Source: Marasmius tenuissimus (Eukaryota > Basidiomycota > Agaricomycetes > Agaricales > Marasmiaceae). From it: a stretch of 64,000 nucleotides of DNA. A program made the position numbers and the translations under genes. Positions 23,935 to 36,670 of the stretch are shown piece by piece (positions within the stretch are counted from its first letter, which is position 1; every line of letters begins with the position of its first letter). The stretch covers positions 3,286,001 through 3,350,000 of the forward strand of contig JAQOTA010000047.1 of the NCBI GenBank assembly GCA_029532415.1. The letters run 5' to 3'. The notes beneath the pieces were generated by a model. The model was not told the DNA's origin. It saw only the letters and a list, made by a program, of their open reading frames with translations, and made no database searches.

Positions 23935-25100
23935 AACATTGTCTCCCCCAAGACGAAAGATACTCCGGCGGTGCATGTTCTGCAGCTTCTATCCTCTCCA
24001 TTCTTTGTGTCAGCAGTCGCATTTGTTTGGATGGCTGAGATATTCGCTTGGTTGGTTGGTACAACAGAATTTTCACGAGAGATCCCACCATACTCCCTGG
24101 CTTGCTCCATTTCCAGTGGGGCACAAGGACCAACAGACACACTGTGTGCTATGCGTTGACTCATCTGGCGGTCAGACTGTTGGTTAATCTTTCGATTCAA
24201 AGATGGCATCAGTGGGTTTTCTACGAGATAAGGCTTGATTGTGGGTGAGGATTGCTGACGATGTCTCATAGTTGTTACTCTCAAGCTCTGCATCCACTGG
24301 CCTGAAGTTCAAGTTGTAAATTCCCAAAGAACCAGCGTGCTGTGCATGAGATTTGGCCTGCCTATTCCCCTTTGAAGCAAGAATAACAAAACAAAAAGTA
24401 CCACCAAAACACCAATTCCTCTGTCTATAGCACCGATTATTTCCTTCTGAGAAGTTTTTTGGTTGGCAATTGGGGGGGGGGATGATGTTGATAGAGGTGT
24501 CTCACTCAAAGAGGGAAAAAGTTTGTCATTCAAACCAACAAACCATGGGTTCGTTGTCGGTAATGTAGTAATCATATTTGGTCCAGGGCCTGTAGTTGGA
24601 AGTACAACCAATATCTCTGAAGGTTCGGCGCCAAACACAGTGCTTTATGGGTGAGGCACTGTTCAGCATGTCTTCCTTTTTTTGAAACATAGATACATAC
24701 AGCTGGCCAAGTGAAATGCCCTTCAATGCAAAAAGACTGACTGGCACTTCAGTTGTAGCATACCCGCAAGGCGGTCATGTACTAAACCTGAGAACGTACC
24801 CTGCGGTTGCAAACATCACCATGACTTGCCCCTCGCTCTCTAATCCGTCAATGTATATTGGCTCAACTTGGGGTGAAAATTGAGTTCTGATACTGTCAGT
24901 TGAAAATATGCAATAATGAGAGTTTGCAGTCCCCTGTCAATGTTGTTGCGAACCCAGGGGCTAGAAGGCAGTAATGGTACACAGTAGCCGCTAGCCAAAG
25001 TGGAAGCCCCAAAGTCCACAAAAGAGATGGGATAACATGAGGAAGTGTAAGAGTGGACAACTGGGTCATGGGCAAAAGTAAGTGGACAGTGTTTCCGAAA
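23935..25100 (-). pseudogene. Copy D: heavily decayed member of the surface-protein family
   Basis: Recognisable pieces, in order from the 5' side: ectodomain scraps near 25030-24830 (FHFG, TITAF and ESEGQVMV in changing frames), stalk PSEILVVLPTTGPGP and ETPLSTS (about 24470-24630), membrane stretch GIGVLVVLFVLLFLLQRG (about 24360-24420), and tail QRMERIEAAEHAPPEYLSS (about 23960-24010). Frames shift several times and stops interrupt the ectodomain. The copy lies in the CpG-poor block. It still shows the PPEY codons. Confidence 0.75.
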
Positions 25101-25129
25101 GCTGCTATGGCTAGAGTGGTACATATCAT

Positions 25130-26656
25130 TGTAGCTTCATTTATACCTTCCAGGTAGGGGAGGTGAGAAAGAAAGGTCTTTCATGTAGTCCAGAGTAAGT
25201 ACTGCATAAGTATTGAGAAACAATGCTTTGGTCACAATAGTTACTAAACCTCAAATATTCTGGTTACCAAGAGGTGAACAATTTGTGATCTCTGGGTTCA
25301 TCAGTAACCTGTGAAATAACCGTTTACAATTGTTTATGACCGGTACCGGTTCACCAGCTGGGCCCTGACTGAGCAGAGTGTCACCAATGTTTGCTGTACC
25401 TACTGTCAAGAACGAGGCTAGTGACTAGGAAAACCCCTCAGGCCACCAACAGGGTCAAGAGTGTGAAGTAGAGAAGATAGATTTGAGTAGGGCAAGTGTA
25501 TGATGGTACATGCTGGATACAGGCACTATGAGACAAAGTTGTCAGACTGGGGAGCTATCTAGAAGTGTCCATTATTATATATGGCAGAACCAAGCTGTAG
25601 AGATATCATGGGGACAAAGATAAAAGAGGAAAACTGAAAGAACAAGTGATAAGAATCAAGGGATACATGTGGAAACATTGTCATGATGGAAACCATATGG
25701 TATGCTGGGAAAATATCTGGAAACAATGTGGAACACCAGGTAGTACCAGGTTATGATATGGAGGCCAGAATGCAATGGTGAGAACATGTAACCATGGGAA
25801 ATAAAGAGAAAAACATGAGGAAAAAGTACCCAGGGACCAAGGGAAGGGAAAACAGTGGGTGAATTTGTAACACCTACATCTTCACTCAGAGTACAAATAC
25901 TCTTGGCTTTTAGACAATCATCTGACAAGAGGTAGGACCAATGAACCAAATTTCCTGACTGGTGAGCCTGCCACCCTGAGAGAACAGCTCAAGTGCCAAG
26001 AATGGCCAAGAACAGTTGCCAGGAAAATCCACACTTTGCTGATGTTTTTGCCATTGCGTCTCTCTCCACAACAGGACCAGATGCAAGTATCTCAAATGCA
26101 CAGTTAACCTATAGGAGCAAGCCCCATTCAGGATTTTCCACTATCAACTCGGCTCAATGGGAGGAAAATGTGAGGCATTGCCTAATTGGCTTGGAAGGAA
26201 TAACTCAAGGACTGATGCAAGTCTGGCTTCTTCTGAAGGTGGCCACTATTCGGTAGGTCATTGACATGTATCAGCCAAACATGAAGGGACTGACCGTAAG
26301 TCTGAGAGATGTGTCCTGGGAGGGATAGATACCCTATCATTCCAATTCAGTTTTGGCCTCAGATATCTTCCTTTAGAAGGCTGTAGCTTGACCATCTCTC
26401 ACTGCCTTGTTTGGAATCAGGGTTGGGATATCTTGCCCATTTAGCCGGCAAGATGGAAGATATTGTGGTAGTGGTGGTGCTTGCAGAGCTTTACCTTATT
26501 GAATTGACAGCTCAAGTGAGAAAATTTGAATAAAGTATGAGTTGAAGGGGCAATGTGTCATGAATTTCCCTCTTATCTTATCTTTTCTCCTTATCTTATT
26601 CTATCCCATCTTATCTATATCTTATCCCTCACATGACTCATATCTTATCATATAGA
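25130..26656. other. No supported gene; CTTAT-rich stretch before the copia element
   Basis: Short frames only, CpG-poor. About 26567-26650 is a degenerate TCTTAT/CTTATC simple repeat immediately before the LTR. Confidence 0.45.
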
Positions 26657-26803
26657 TGTTGAGCCAGCATAGTTAAAGTGCACAGTGGGTATAATGAAGT
26701 AAACCTCACATGGGTAATACACAGAGTGTTCTTGTAGACTTGAGATGCTTGTGAAGAGGTGATAATTGAGTAGATTGTCCTAAGGCTTAAGGCCTTGGAA
26801 TAC

Positions 26804-27576
26804 CAGACTCCTTCCCACCCGTCTTCGGACAGTAGAAAAACCAGAGTGAGAGTCGTATGTTTGAGGTAAGTATATTTGATGCTGTTCATTATTGCTTACG
26901 ATTTTGTATTACGTGACTTGCTGGCTTTTCTTAACTGTCCTCCGACGACTGGCATAATAAACAAGCGCCGTTGGGCCATTGTTTGGCACCGCCATTAGCG
27001 CCGGCATTTCTCCGCAGTCAGCACTTCGCGTGTATACCTAGCTCCTCCAGAATACACATCATCATGGACACTTTTACTGTTGAAACCCTATTGACCCAAG
27101 TCATTGAGATAGCCAACAAGAAATTGAGAGCAAAAATTTACAAAACGTTGGCAAAATGGCTTTACAACAACATGAGAGTCACCAATGACAACCATTGCAA
27201 CAGTGCATTCAACATGAAAGGGATTCTTGACCTATTGCTGAAGCAAGCCAACACAGCGGTCAAAACTCAGCACCGTTATCCAGACTCAGAGAAGGCCCAA
27301 GCCAGGCAAGTACTGTGCGCAGTAGTTTTTAAGATGCTCAGTGTCGCATTCAACGCGACTTTGGGTGTGGTGGTTGGGGCGCTAATGGCGGTGCCAAACA
27401 ATGGCCCAACGGCGCTTGTTTATTATGCCAGTCGTCGGAGGACAGTTAAGAAAAGCCAGCAAGTCACGTAATACAAAATCGTAAGCAATAATGAACAGCA
27501 TCAAATATACTTACCTCGAACATACGACTCTCACTCTGGTTTTTCTACTGTCCGAAGACGGGTGGGAAGGAGTCTG
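26804..27576. mobile_element. 773-base element with 199-base TIRs, 9-base TSD, nested in the LTR
   Basis: The left TIR (26804..27002) and right TIR (27378..27576) start CAGACTCCTTCCCACCCG and match at 198 of 199 bases by eye. The direct repeat TTGGAATAC flanks it (26795..26803 and 27577..27585), and the undisturbed right LTR shows the empty site. Only about 375 bases of unique sequence lie between the TIRs, with one open frame. The 9-base TSD and very long TIRs fit a MULE-type non-autonomous element. It is younger than the copia insertion. Confidence 0.93.
27064..27471 (+). CDS. Hypothetical 135-residue frame inside the nested element
   Basis: ATG at 27064 opens MDTFTVETLLTQVIEIANKK and ends within the right TIR (RRRTVKKSQQVT). 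I recognise no domain. The middle is Lys-rich and helix-like, followed by a short hydrophobic stretch (LGVVVGALM). The last third is encoded by the TIR itself. It could be a captured gene fragment or a chance frame. No promoter or intron is evident. Confidence 0.35.
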   Translation: MDTFTVETLLTQVIEIANKKLRAKIYKTLAKWLYNNMRVTNDNHCNSAFNMKGILDLLLKQANTAVKTQHRYPDSEKAQARQVLCAVVFKMLSVAFNATLGVVVGALMAVPNNGPTALVYYASRRRTVKKSQQVT

Positions 27577-27894
27577 TTGGAATACCAGCTTTTATACACA
27601 AGTTTCTGTACATGTAAGAGTAATTACAATACTATGAAACTACTACTAGAAGTAGGTATTTAGCCAATACTAATAAGTCTTTCATCCGTTGTGCCTCGCA
27701 CCTTGGACTATAAGCATCATACTTGATGTAACTACATATGTAGTAGATATCTACAGTGTCATTTGTGAAGCAATAACTACGTAGATACATTCTTGCATGA
27801 GAGCGCAAGTGTTCCTAGAGGCGTAGCTCTATAAATAGTGTGACACGTAAACAACACGTCAATATGTATCACATGATATCCATCATGTTCAACA

Positions 27895-27905
27895 CTCCTC
27901 CTCAC
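27895..27905 (-). other. Polypurine tract of the copia element
   Basis: On the minus strand GTGAGGAGGAG sits directly before the TGTTGA of the 3' LTR, the expected place for the plus-strand DNA primer. Confidence 0.75.
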
Positions 27906-27929
27906 TAAGTTCATCATGTAAGATTGTAC

Positions 27930-30900
27930 TCAGTGAAAAGTTAATCCTAAAGATTGCCTGAACAATTCAAACTTTGTTCTGCCAAGATTCTTTGTAAGAA
28001 GATCTGCAGGTTGCTTAGCAGTTTTGACAAAGTATATTTTGACTTTGTTTTCTTCGACTGCTCCCCTAATAAAATGATACCAATTATCAATGTGTTTCGT
28101 CCTTTTATCAGTAGCTTCATTGCTGCTGAGGAAGATAGCACCTTGATTGTTGCTGACACATGGTATCGATTTAATGGGAGAGTTTAATTCGTTCAATAAC
28201 GACTTCATCCAACATGCCTGACGCGTACAGTCAGAGAGAGCCATATACTCTGCTTCTGTGGATGATAATGCAACAGTCTTTTGTTTCTAAGAAACCCAAC
28301 AAACTGGTGCATTGGCAAGCTTTACGATATATCCAGTCTGTGATTTACGATCATCTTTATCAGTTGCCCAATCAGAGTCAGCAAAGGCAATCAATCCATG
28401 ATTTGATTTCCCATCGTAAATAAGTTCATACTTTGCAGTGTTAACTAAATATTTCACGATGTATAATGCCTTCTGTAGGTGTTCTTCACCAGGATTTGCA
28501 CTGTATTGTGACATTTTGATTACAGCAAAAGAGATATCTGGACGTGTTCCAAGTGTCAGATAAAGCAATGATCCTATCACTGATTGGAATCTATGCCTAA
28601 TCTCGGGATTAACCTTCCCTTGGTTTTGGGTAGGATTATAGCCATCAGGCAATGGTGTATATGCCGTTTTGGCGTTTAGAACTCCGAATTTACGAATTAT
28701 CTTATCAAGATAGTCCCGCTGATCAAGGATCAATGTGCGGTTCTTCCGATTACGAGTAATTCGCATTCGTAAGAATTCTGTAGGCTCGCCTAAATCTTGG
28801 CATTCCCAGATTTTCATGAAATCGCTTTTCAGTCTATTGACTAGGTTGTGATCTGGACCCATAAACAAGGCATCATCAACATAAACTACAGCAATAACCA
28901 TATTACCATTTTTATTGAAGACATATACGCCAGCATCAGATAAGCATCGTTTGAATCCCAGACGTTTCATGGATTCAGTACATTGACGCCACCAAGCTTG
29001 AGAAGCTTGTTTCAATCCATATAATGCTTTGCGTAACCTCCAAACCTTGCTGGAGTCCTCAACAAAGCCTTCAGGCTGTTCCATGTATATCTCCTCATCT
29101 AAGGCACCATACAGAAATGCTGTTTTAATGTCTAGCGCAGAGATCTCCCAATCTTCAAGCGCTGCTAGTGCGAACAACTCGTTATAGTCTATCCCTTGTT
29201 TTTGCAAAAATCCTTTCACAACAAGTCTTGCCTTTTTACGGCCATCAGACTTGATATCAAATACCCAGCGGGATTTAACCGCTTTTCGGCCTTTAGGTAG
29301 TGTAACCACATCAAAGACGTTTCGATCTTTCAGTGATTGTAATTCCAGTCTGCATGCTGCTTCCCAAGATGGTCGTTCATCTTTAGGACGTTTCTGGACT
29401 TGTTTATATGTCCATTCACGAACATCATCATAACTACTGGCCTGAAGACCATATAGTTGATGACCGTTATTCAGCAAATAAACCAGGTAATTTACTCCCC
29501 CTTCCTGAGCAAGGTTGCGCATATCTTCATCTGTCTCCATAGGAGTAACTGGGTCAGGAACCCTCACTGGTATTGTTTCAGGTTCATTTGTCGGATTTAT
29601 CTGACTTCTCCAGCGTGCTTCAGAATCAATATCGCACTCGATTTCTACAGGAGGCCTGTTTCCATAGACATTAAATGGTCGAACAGGTGGAAGTCTGGTT
29701 CTTGGTGGATTCCTTCTAGGAGCTGGTGGCTGATTTTGTATATTTTGCCACTCATCATAATCATCTTGACAAAAACTAAAAGGATTCGTCGCTCCTGAAG
29801 GACCAGCAGACCGTGGATCTGGACCATACTGATTAGGATTAATACCGGAACCTTTCGGTGATCCGGGTCCATCAGTAGGTGGATGATAACTGTTGTGCAC
29901 ATCATTGCTTTTATCATCCTGGTTTGAATCCATGGGAGGATCTCCCCCATGCTCATGATCGTCATCATGGGTATCTGGTGGAGGTGGTGGATCAAATGAA
30001 CTATTATCATTATTATGATCCTCATGGCCATCGTATGGGTATGATGGGAAGAATATAGACCGGACAGGTTTGTCGGTTTTATCAAACTCTATGGATCCAG
30101 GCAATTCCTTTTGACATTTAGGAAACCAGTTTTCATCGAAAACTGCATGTGGAGTAATGTACACTGAATTGTTTGTTGTACGAAAGAACCGATAAGCTTT
30201 TGATCCGCTTTCATATCCAATGAATATCATTGCTTCTGAATGCGGGGAAAGTTTATTTTTACGTTTCGGTAGGTACGCATAGGCACCACAACCAAATGTC
30301 TTAAAATATGAGACATCTGGTTTCTTTCCTTCAAGCAATTCAACAGGTGTTTTATACTTCCTTGAACGTATAGGAATTCTATTATAAATATGGACTGCTG
30401 TGAGAATTGCAAATTCCCACCAATTTTCAGGTGCACCTGCCTGAAATCGCATAGCTTCAGATTTTTCTCCAAAGTACGATTAAATCTTTCAGCTCATCCA
30501 TTTTGTTCATGTACATTGTGCGAACCTCTATTAGGAAAAATTCCAAGAGAGTTATACCAGGCCCACTGTTCATTTGAAAAGAATTCTCCTCCTCGATCAA
30601 AGTGTACGTGTTTGACCTTTTTATTAGTCTGGCGCTCTACAAGAGCAAGCCAATTGCATAGTTTTAGATCTGTATCACTCTTTTTACGGATTGGATATAC
30701 CCATCCATACAAAGTTGCATCATCAAATAAAGTTGATGCATATTTGTTTTGATAATAAGAGTGGGTAGGAAATTCAATCAAATCACCATGAACTAATTTT
30801 AGAGGCTCCTTTGCACGTTTTGAAGAAGAAGGGTATGGTTTTGCAACCATTTTGCCTTTCGCACAACCACAACAAGGTTTATCTTCCTTAGAGATAGCCA

Positions 30901-33900
30901 ATCTCTTTGGAAACCCTTTAACATTATCCTCTAGTTTCTCCAAGACTTTGGGATTTATATGTCCCATTCGTCTATGCCAAAGTTTGCAATCATGAATCGA
31001 GAAAGATGCGATTGATGTGAAGGAAGCTTCTCCCACAAAAATCTTCGCGTTCATCCATCGCAAATTATCTTCTCCATAGCTCGGATAAAAGCTCATGAGA
31101 AGAGAATTATCTTTCTTGCTCCGGATCGAAGTCTCTGGAGAATCCAGAATAGTATAGTATCCTATACTTCTGAATTTTCCGGCAGAGATTAAACAATGTG
31201 GGCTGTCTGGATTATACATCACTGGAAATAACTTAGTGACTTGTGTCACTCCTGCACTATTGGTATGTCGAATATAGACAGTACCATATCCTGTTATTTG
31301 CACTTGTGCTTTATCCCCAGCTGAAGTTGTAAGACCTAAAGGCGTTTCAAAAATCTGATAGTCTGAGAAATCCGTCATAAACGGAGTCATATGCGCAGAT
31401 GCACCGCTATCTAATAGCCAGGCTTCTCGTGTGTTTTCAATTTCACTTTTACTCATCAATGCAGAACAATACGACTCTAATTTTGTCGTAGCAAATACAG
31501 AAGTTATTCTAGTTTTTCTAGGTACTGAATTTCTTAGTACATGATAGTTCTGCATTGAGTGTTTAGTGAAAGTTTGACTATCAGAAGATTGAATTACTTG
31601 CCGGTCTCCATGATCGTTACTTTCTGCCCATCCATCAACATCATCTACTCCTTCAAGGCCATCACCATAATCTCCATCATCGAAGTATCTTTCATTTGAT
31701 TGGAGTTGGGTCTGTTGATATCCCTGTTGGATGAGAGCAAGCATACGAGCTCTTCTTCTATCATATTCTTCTTGTCGTTGACGTTGATCCCTTTCTAATT
31801 GCATACATTCAGCAAACATTGCTGCTACCATTTGTGAATGGTAACGTTGCCATTCAACAAATTGTCTAGCTTGCTCTGGATTGTTATCATTAACAATCAT
31901 AGATATGTTGCCAATGCTAGTTCCAGTCGCAATTTGTTGTTGCACTGGATCTAGTTGCTGACGTTCAGGAAGTCTATTGACTCCAATGTCCATACTGTTA
32001 TTGACTCCAAGTATTAAATTGCAGATTTCTGGGATCATTTTCCGACATTACCCAAGGATCAACCTCAGGTTGTTCTTCTGGATCTAGCATACTGCTATCT
32101 TCCGGTTCAGAAATAGGAGGGGTCGGAATAGTCGTACTAGGACGATTGGGTACATCAATATAGTCTTCCTCTAGGGATTGGACTCCATAAAAAGATTTGG
32201 GCGAATCCAGTGGTGAAAGTGAAGGTCGTTCCAGGGTGCGTTCAAGTACAGGTGGAGTAGTCGCGGGTCTGTTGATAGATGCATATGTAGGAAAAGGTGG
32301 TGAATAAGAATGATTTTGCTCTTCAGCCATTTGAATATAGTTTCCAGGATAACGACTATAGAATTCATAGTCCTGAATTGATCTTTCAAGTGCATTAGCT
32401 TCTGCTAGTACCATAAAGTCTTCAGGATAATAAATTGGAGATTCATTTTCCTGTGACGTTCTATGTGGCACATCAGCACAAGACATGGGAAGATTGATAT
32501 TTTCGTTGTTCATCCATTTATATAAGATCATATTTTCATTAATGGCTTCTCTCAAATAAATTCTCGGCACAAGACGCCATGTTTGGTTTCTACAAATAAA
32601 TGCTTGTGCTCTGAAATGAGAGTAAGGAAGAGTATTAATCGTTCCATTTAACCATTTCCCTTCCAATTCTAGTTTAACCAGTGAATCCCAAAAAATCGGA
32701 TTAAGAACATTTATCGGAAGATTTCCTTCCCTTAAGTATCTTGACTTGCGAAATACTTGAAAGATTGTCTTTCTTTGGTTTTTAACACCGCCATATATGT
32801 CAATGTAGTCATCGACAGTACTGATCCAATTTTGATTATTGATGTCAGTAATGACTCTAGAAAGATGTTGAACGTTCCAGCTTCGATAATTGTGGTTACT
32901 GAAGAAACCTTGATCCTCTACTGATTCTACATGTAGAATTGGTTCATGTAAGTCTAATTCAAAGAGTGCATGTCTCAGAGTGAAATTATGAACTGCATCT
33001 CTTCGAATAGGGTACATTACAATTCTATTTGTAGTTCTGATAAGAATCCAGATCCAAAGTTTATGCTCTGGTTGTTTCTTAATCATATATTTTTGAGTAT
33101 TAGCCATCACATCTCTTTTGCGATCATCATTTCTCCATGTATCTTCTATATCATAGAAGCGTGGAGCTTTAGGTGGCACAAGTCTCACCCCATTAAATAT
33201 TTCTGGGTGAGGTCAAGGAATCCTAATTTCATCCGTAACACCCTTAGTATCCCATTGGTAGTTCTCTAGGAACCGCCATTGTATTTTTCTATTAGTGGGA
33301 TTAAGAGTTGGTTTATTGTCTGAGTTATAATTCTCAGGCATAAACTTGGATATTTGATCAGGATCATCTCTTGGTAAAAGACGTGTGGCCCAAGGATCAT
33401 ATTCTACAAATGCATTATGAGGAGGCCATTCTTCATTCTGTATGTTTACATTTGTAGGTTCCTCTTCGACATTCTGTCCTTCCTCAATTCTATCCGCAGA
33501 TGGAATTGTCTCAGGACTCGCCTGTCTATGAGGCATAGTGAAATTGATATGTTCTTCACTATGTGTTCTAACGCCATAAGAGTTCTCAGATTCATTTTCT
33601 GAGGAAGAGACCCCAACCAAAGTTGGCATGGGATCACCATTACTGTCATATTCTTGTTCTGTGTCTGCTATGGAAGCTGATGAAGTAATTGCCTCATCAA
33701 TTTGTTGAACTTGTTCATCTATTTGAGTAGTTTGACGTGCATTCCATTCAGCAACAGAAATAAAACGCTCTGGGCGTCCTTCTCTATTGGCAGCAATTCT
33801 CTCTTCTAGGCATGCAAGTTGTAAATCATACATGTTTTGGAATGGATTTGGTGCAGTTGTACTACCAGTTGGATAATGATAGGACATATGAACGTGTTTA

Positions 33901-35087
33901 GGACCAGCCATTTCACGTTCAAAAGCTGAACTTGTCAACTTTTTAACTGCATTTGTACGAATTTCAGAAGATGAAAGTTCCTCAAGAGGTTCAATTACCA
34001 CTGCATGCGATTTTTGCCCCCCTTCTTGAGTACTTTTCTGTTTTCCTTTGCCTTTCTGCTTCTTTCTGCCTTTCTTCTTCTTAGAAGACGATTTCCCACT
34101 TTGATTCTGGTTGTTCTGGTTCTGGTTTTTATTATTATTTTTCTTTTGGTTCAAAGAACCACCAGATTTGTTACCAGGACGATTTGATTGACCAGACCAA
34201 TTGGGAGCGGATTGATATCTATTAATGCCAGATATTTTGGCATTATGCGCAGGTTAAGCAGGAGGTACAGAGTTTCCACTCCTTCTATTCCATTCATTAC
34301 TGATTCCAGCGATAATATCTGTTGGCTTCAATTCTTCTTTCTTCATGCGAGTAACATGCTGCTTGAAGAGTTGCCAACGCTTCTCCGGTAGTTTAGCTGT
34401 GACCATAAGGCAAAACAGCTTGTCCGAAATTGCTACACCCAGTGTAGCAAGTTCTTGTTTATTCATCAACATAAAGTTTATCCCAGGAACTGGGTTTATG
34501 TTGTCAAAGAATTGGACGTTATGGAGTTGCGTATATTAGTTGAGCAACTGAGAAGAAGACTGAGTTCCAAAGATTTCTCTAAATTTTGCCAGAGTGTTCG
34601 GAACTGAAGTTCTATCAATGTGTGGTTTATGAATACACTTTGTTTGCATCATAATAATTCTGATTATTTTATCTCGTTTGGCTGTCCATTCTTTCAGTGC
34701 AGTATGTTCAGCATCCGTAGCTGGATTTGACTGTTCTGGCGCTGTTTCTTCTACCATGGTTGGAATTCCATGTGAGAATAAAAAGCCTTCAATTAATCGG
34801 TACCACTCTTCAAAGTTCAAACCATCATCTAGCAAAACTGGAATTAAATTAATGCCTCCTGACCCAGTCAGAAAACTACTCTCTGATACAAGCGAATGAA
34901 TTGGATCCATAGTATATACTTCTACTGCATTCCCCACATCCACACTAAAAGTGTGTTCCAATGCGTTTTTTACCAGCATTGCTGAGGGTTCTGAAAAGAC
35001 CCCTGGTGATTGTGGTAAATGTATAGAAGAGCCTGATTGGTTAGACATATTGAGGTCTGCCAAAAGTCCCGTGAGCATACTCTTCAA
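27930..35087 (-). pseudogene. Copia gag-pol polyprotein, interrupted
   Basis: The frame begins at about 35078 (MLTGLLADLNMSNQ) with a gag-like part, then a Lys-rich tract (SSKKKKGRKKQKGKGKQ). The protease motif LLDSGASAHMT is near 31400. The pre-integrase zinc region (KLWHRRMGHI ... CCGCAKGK) and integrase (HGDLIEF, FDRGGEFF, HEQNG) follow to 30494. Reverse transcriptase with YVDD is at 28872..28883, and RNase H (DSDWATDKDDRKSQTGY, STEAEYMA) ends at 27930. Breaks: in-frame stops at about 34536, 34254, 33213, 30491 (NG-stop-AERF) and 28287; a change of reading frame at about 32000; and a one-base frameshift near 30450. RNase H reads SNNQGA where the family usually has DNQGA, so a catalytic Asp is probably lost. 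It cannot make an intact polyprotein. Confidence 0.9.
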
Positions 35088-36065
35088 ATATTAGAAGGGT
35101 GACGCTAAGAGTAGTGTCAATCGATAAAGTCTTCCATTGAAAGACAACCCATAAAAGAAATAGGGTTCGGTGCACGCCGAGACATGCGTCAAAATGTCTA
35201 GGACTTTTAACAGGCTGTATGTGCCAAGCAAGCTATGGGGAATCCACCGCGCAGGTAAGTGCAGGTAGTTAATATGGTTACGTAGCCCTGCCCGCTTGAG
35301 AAGGGTCTTACAGTAACCTTCCAGTGTGTGTGTCTGGTGTCCATCGCGCTATCTGGTCTCAATCCCAGACTAGCAAATATAAATGTCATGCCTTCAGAAA
35401 GTTATTACTAGATCCCCCATTACTCCATATGGTTACTACGTCCGAAGATGCCTTGAGCATATGACGAATGAGTGAACTACTAGAGACTGGAACGAGATCT
35501 AACAATAGTGTGGATGAGAAAGGCAGATGTGAGGGGAGTCCCTGTACATACTAAAAATGGCCGTGTGATACCGTAAAAGTAGTATCATACAAAGTCCTAG
35601 TTGTAAGGGAAATCAAATTTCCCCGGCATGTTTCAGCCTTCAGGAATCATGGCGAACTGGTTTAGAAGCACAGTCCCATAGACCCCCTAAACGATGCCTC
35701 TGCCAAGGACCACCGCCAACCATTAGACTTTCATCGGTATCAGACAGTGGCAATAGACGGCCAAAGCCTAATCCGGGTTGTCAGCAGAGGAACAGAGCTG
35801 TAAAAATGGATAGGCTCATGCTGAAGAAGATGAAGCCAAGACAGTATGTACATGTGTTCGTGTGACATGCAACTTGTACAGGGACGTGAGTGGATGGATA
35901 TAAGGGACAAAGAACCCTGATCCTGACACCAGACAATCATCAATGACGAGCCTTTGACATCGCTAGAGACTTCCTTAACCCATGTAGGTTACAGGTCGTC
36001 CGCTAGGATGGTGGCAACACACAGAAAGTATTAGCTACTCCGATCATAACATCGACCTGACCACC

Positions 36066-36084
36066 GCTTGCGGGGCCCATAACC
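36066..36084 (-). other. Primer binding site: internal (half-tRNA) initiator Met
   Basis: Directly next to the 5' LTR the minus strand reads GGTTATGGGCCCCGCAAGC. GGTTATGGGCCC is complementary to the anticodon region of eukaryotic initiator tRNA-Met (GGGCCCAUAACC). Drosophila copia is known to prime from a tRNA-iMet fragment cut in the anticodon loop, so the same half-tRNA priming is inferred here. Confidence 0.75.
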
Positions 36085-36540
36085 TGTTGAGCCAGCATAG
36101 TTAAAGTGCACAGTGGGTATAATGAAGTAAACCTCACATGGGTAATACACAGAGTGTTCTTGTAGACTTGAGATGCTTGTGAAGAGGTGATAATTGAGTA
36201 GATTGTCCTAAGGCTTAAGGCCTTGGAATACCAGCTTTTATACACAAGTTTCTGTACATGTAAGAGTAATTACAATACTATGAAACTACTACTAGAAGTA
36301 GGTATTTAGCCAATACTAATAAGTCTTTCATCCGTTGTGCCTCGCACCTTGGACTATAAGCATCATACTTGATGTAACTACATATGTAGTAGATATGTAC
36401 AGTGTCATTTGTGAAGCAATAACTACATAGATACATTCTTGCATGAGAGCGCAAGTGTTCCTAGAGGCGTAGCTCTATAAATAGTGTGACACGTAAACAA
36501 CACGTCAATATGTATCACATGATATCCATCATGTTCAACA
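36085..36540 (-). repeat. 5' LTR of the copia element, complete
   Basis: 456 bases with ends TGTTGA and TCAACA on the plus strand. A TATAAATA/TATTTATA box lies at about 36475-36483, which is the likely promoter region for leftward transcription. Confidence 0.92.
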
Positions 36541-36670
36541 AAGACTCAGAAATGTTTCCAGTCCTATCAGCGAGAGATCATAGTATGTTGTAGCGTCATG
36601 CTCGCTCATATTGTCTGGCTCTGGCGGCAAATTTTGCTGAGTACTACCGTGAGTCTCGGGGGCTGCCGAA

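Larger units (their letters stand above)
26657..27894 (-). repeat. 3' LTR of the copia element, split by a nested TIR element
   Basis: The LTR sequence is 26657..26803 plus 27586..27894; between them lie the insertion 26804..27576 and its second TSD copy. It is otherwise the same as 36085..36540 except at two bases (atatCtac versus atatGtac, and ctacGtag versus ctacAtag). Confidence 0.93.
26657..36540 (-). mobile_element. Ty1/copia LTR retrotransposon, decayed, with a nested insertion
   Basis: The LTRs are 456 bases each once the nested insertion is removed from the left copy. Their ends are TGTTGA...TCAACA, and I count two differences between them. Next to the right LTR lies a primer site matching initiator tRNA-Met; next to the left LTR lies a purine tract. 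The gene order protease, integrase, reverse transcriptase, RNase H on the minus strand is the copia order. Flanking five-base sequences differ (ATAGA on the left, AAGAC on the right), so no target duplication is visible. The coding region has several stops and a frameshift. Confidence 0.93.

Noticed and set aside
26971..27471. Longer reading of the nested-element frame from 26971
   Set aside because: The extension upstream of the ATG at 27064 lies partly in the left TIR and lacks a better start.
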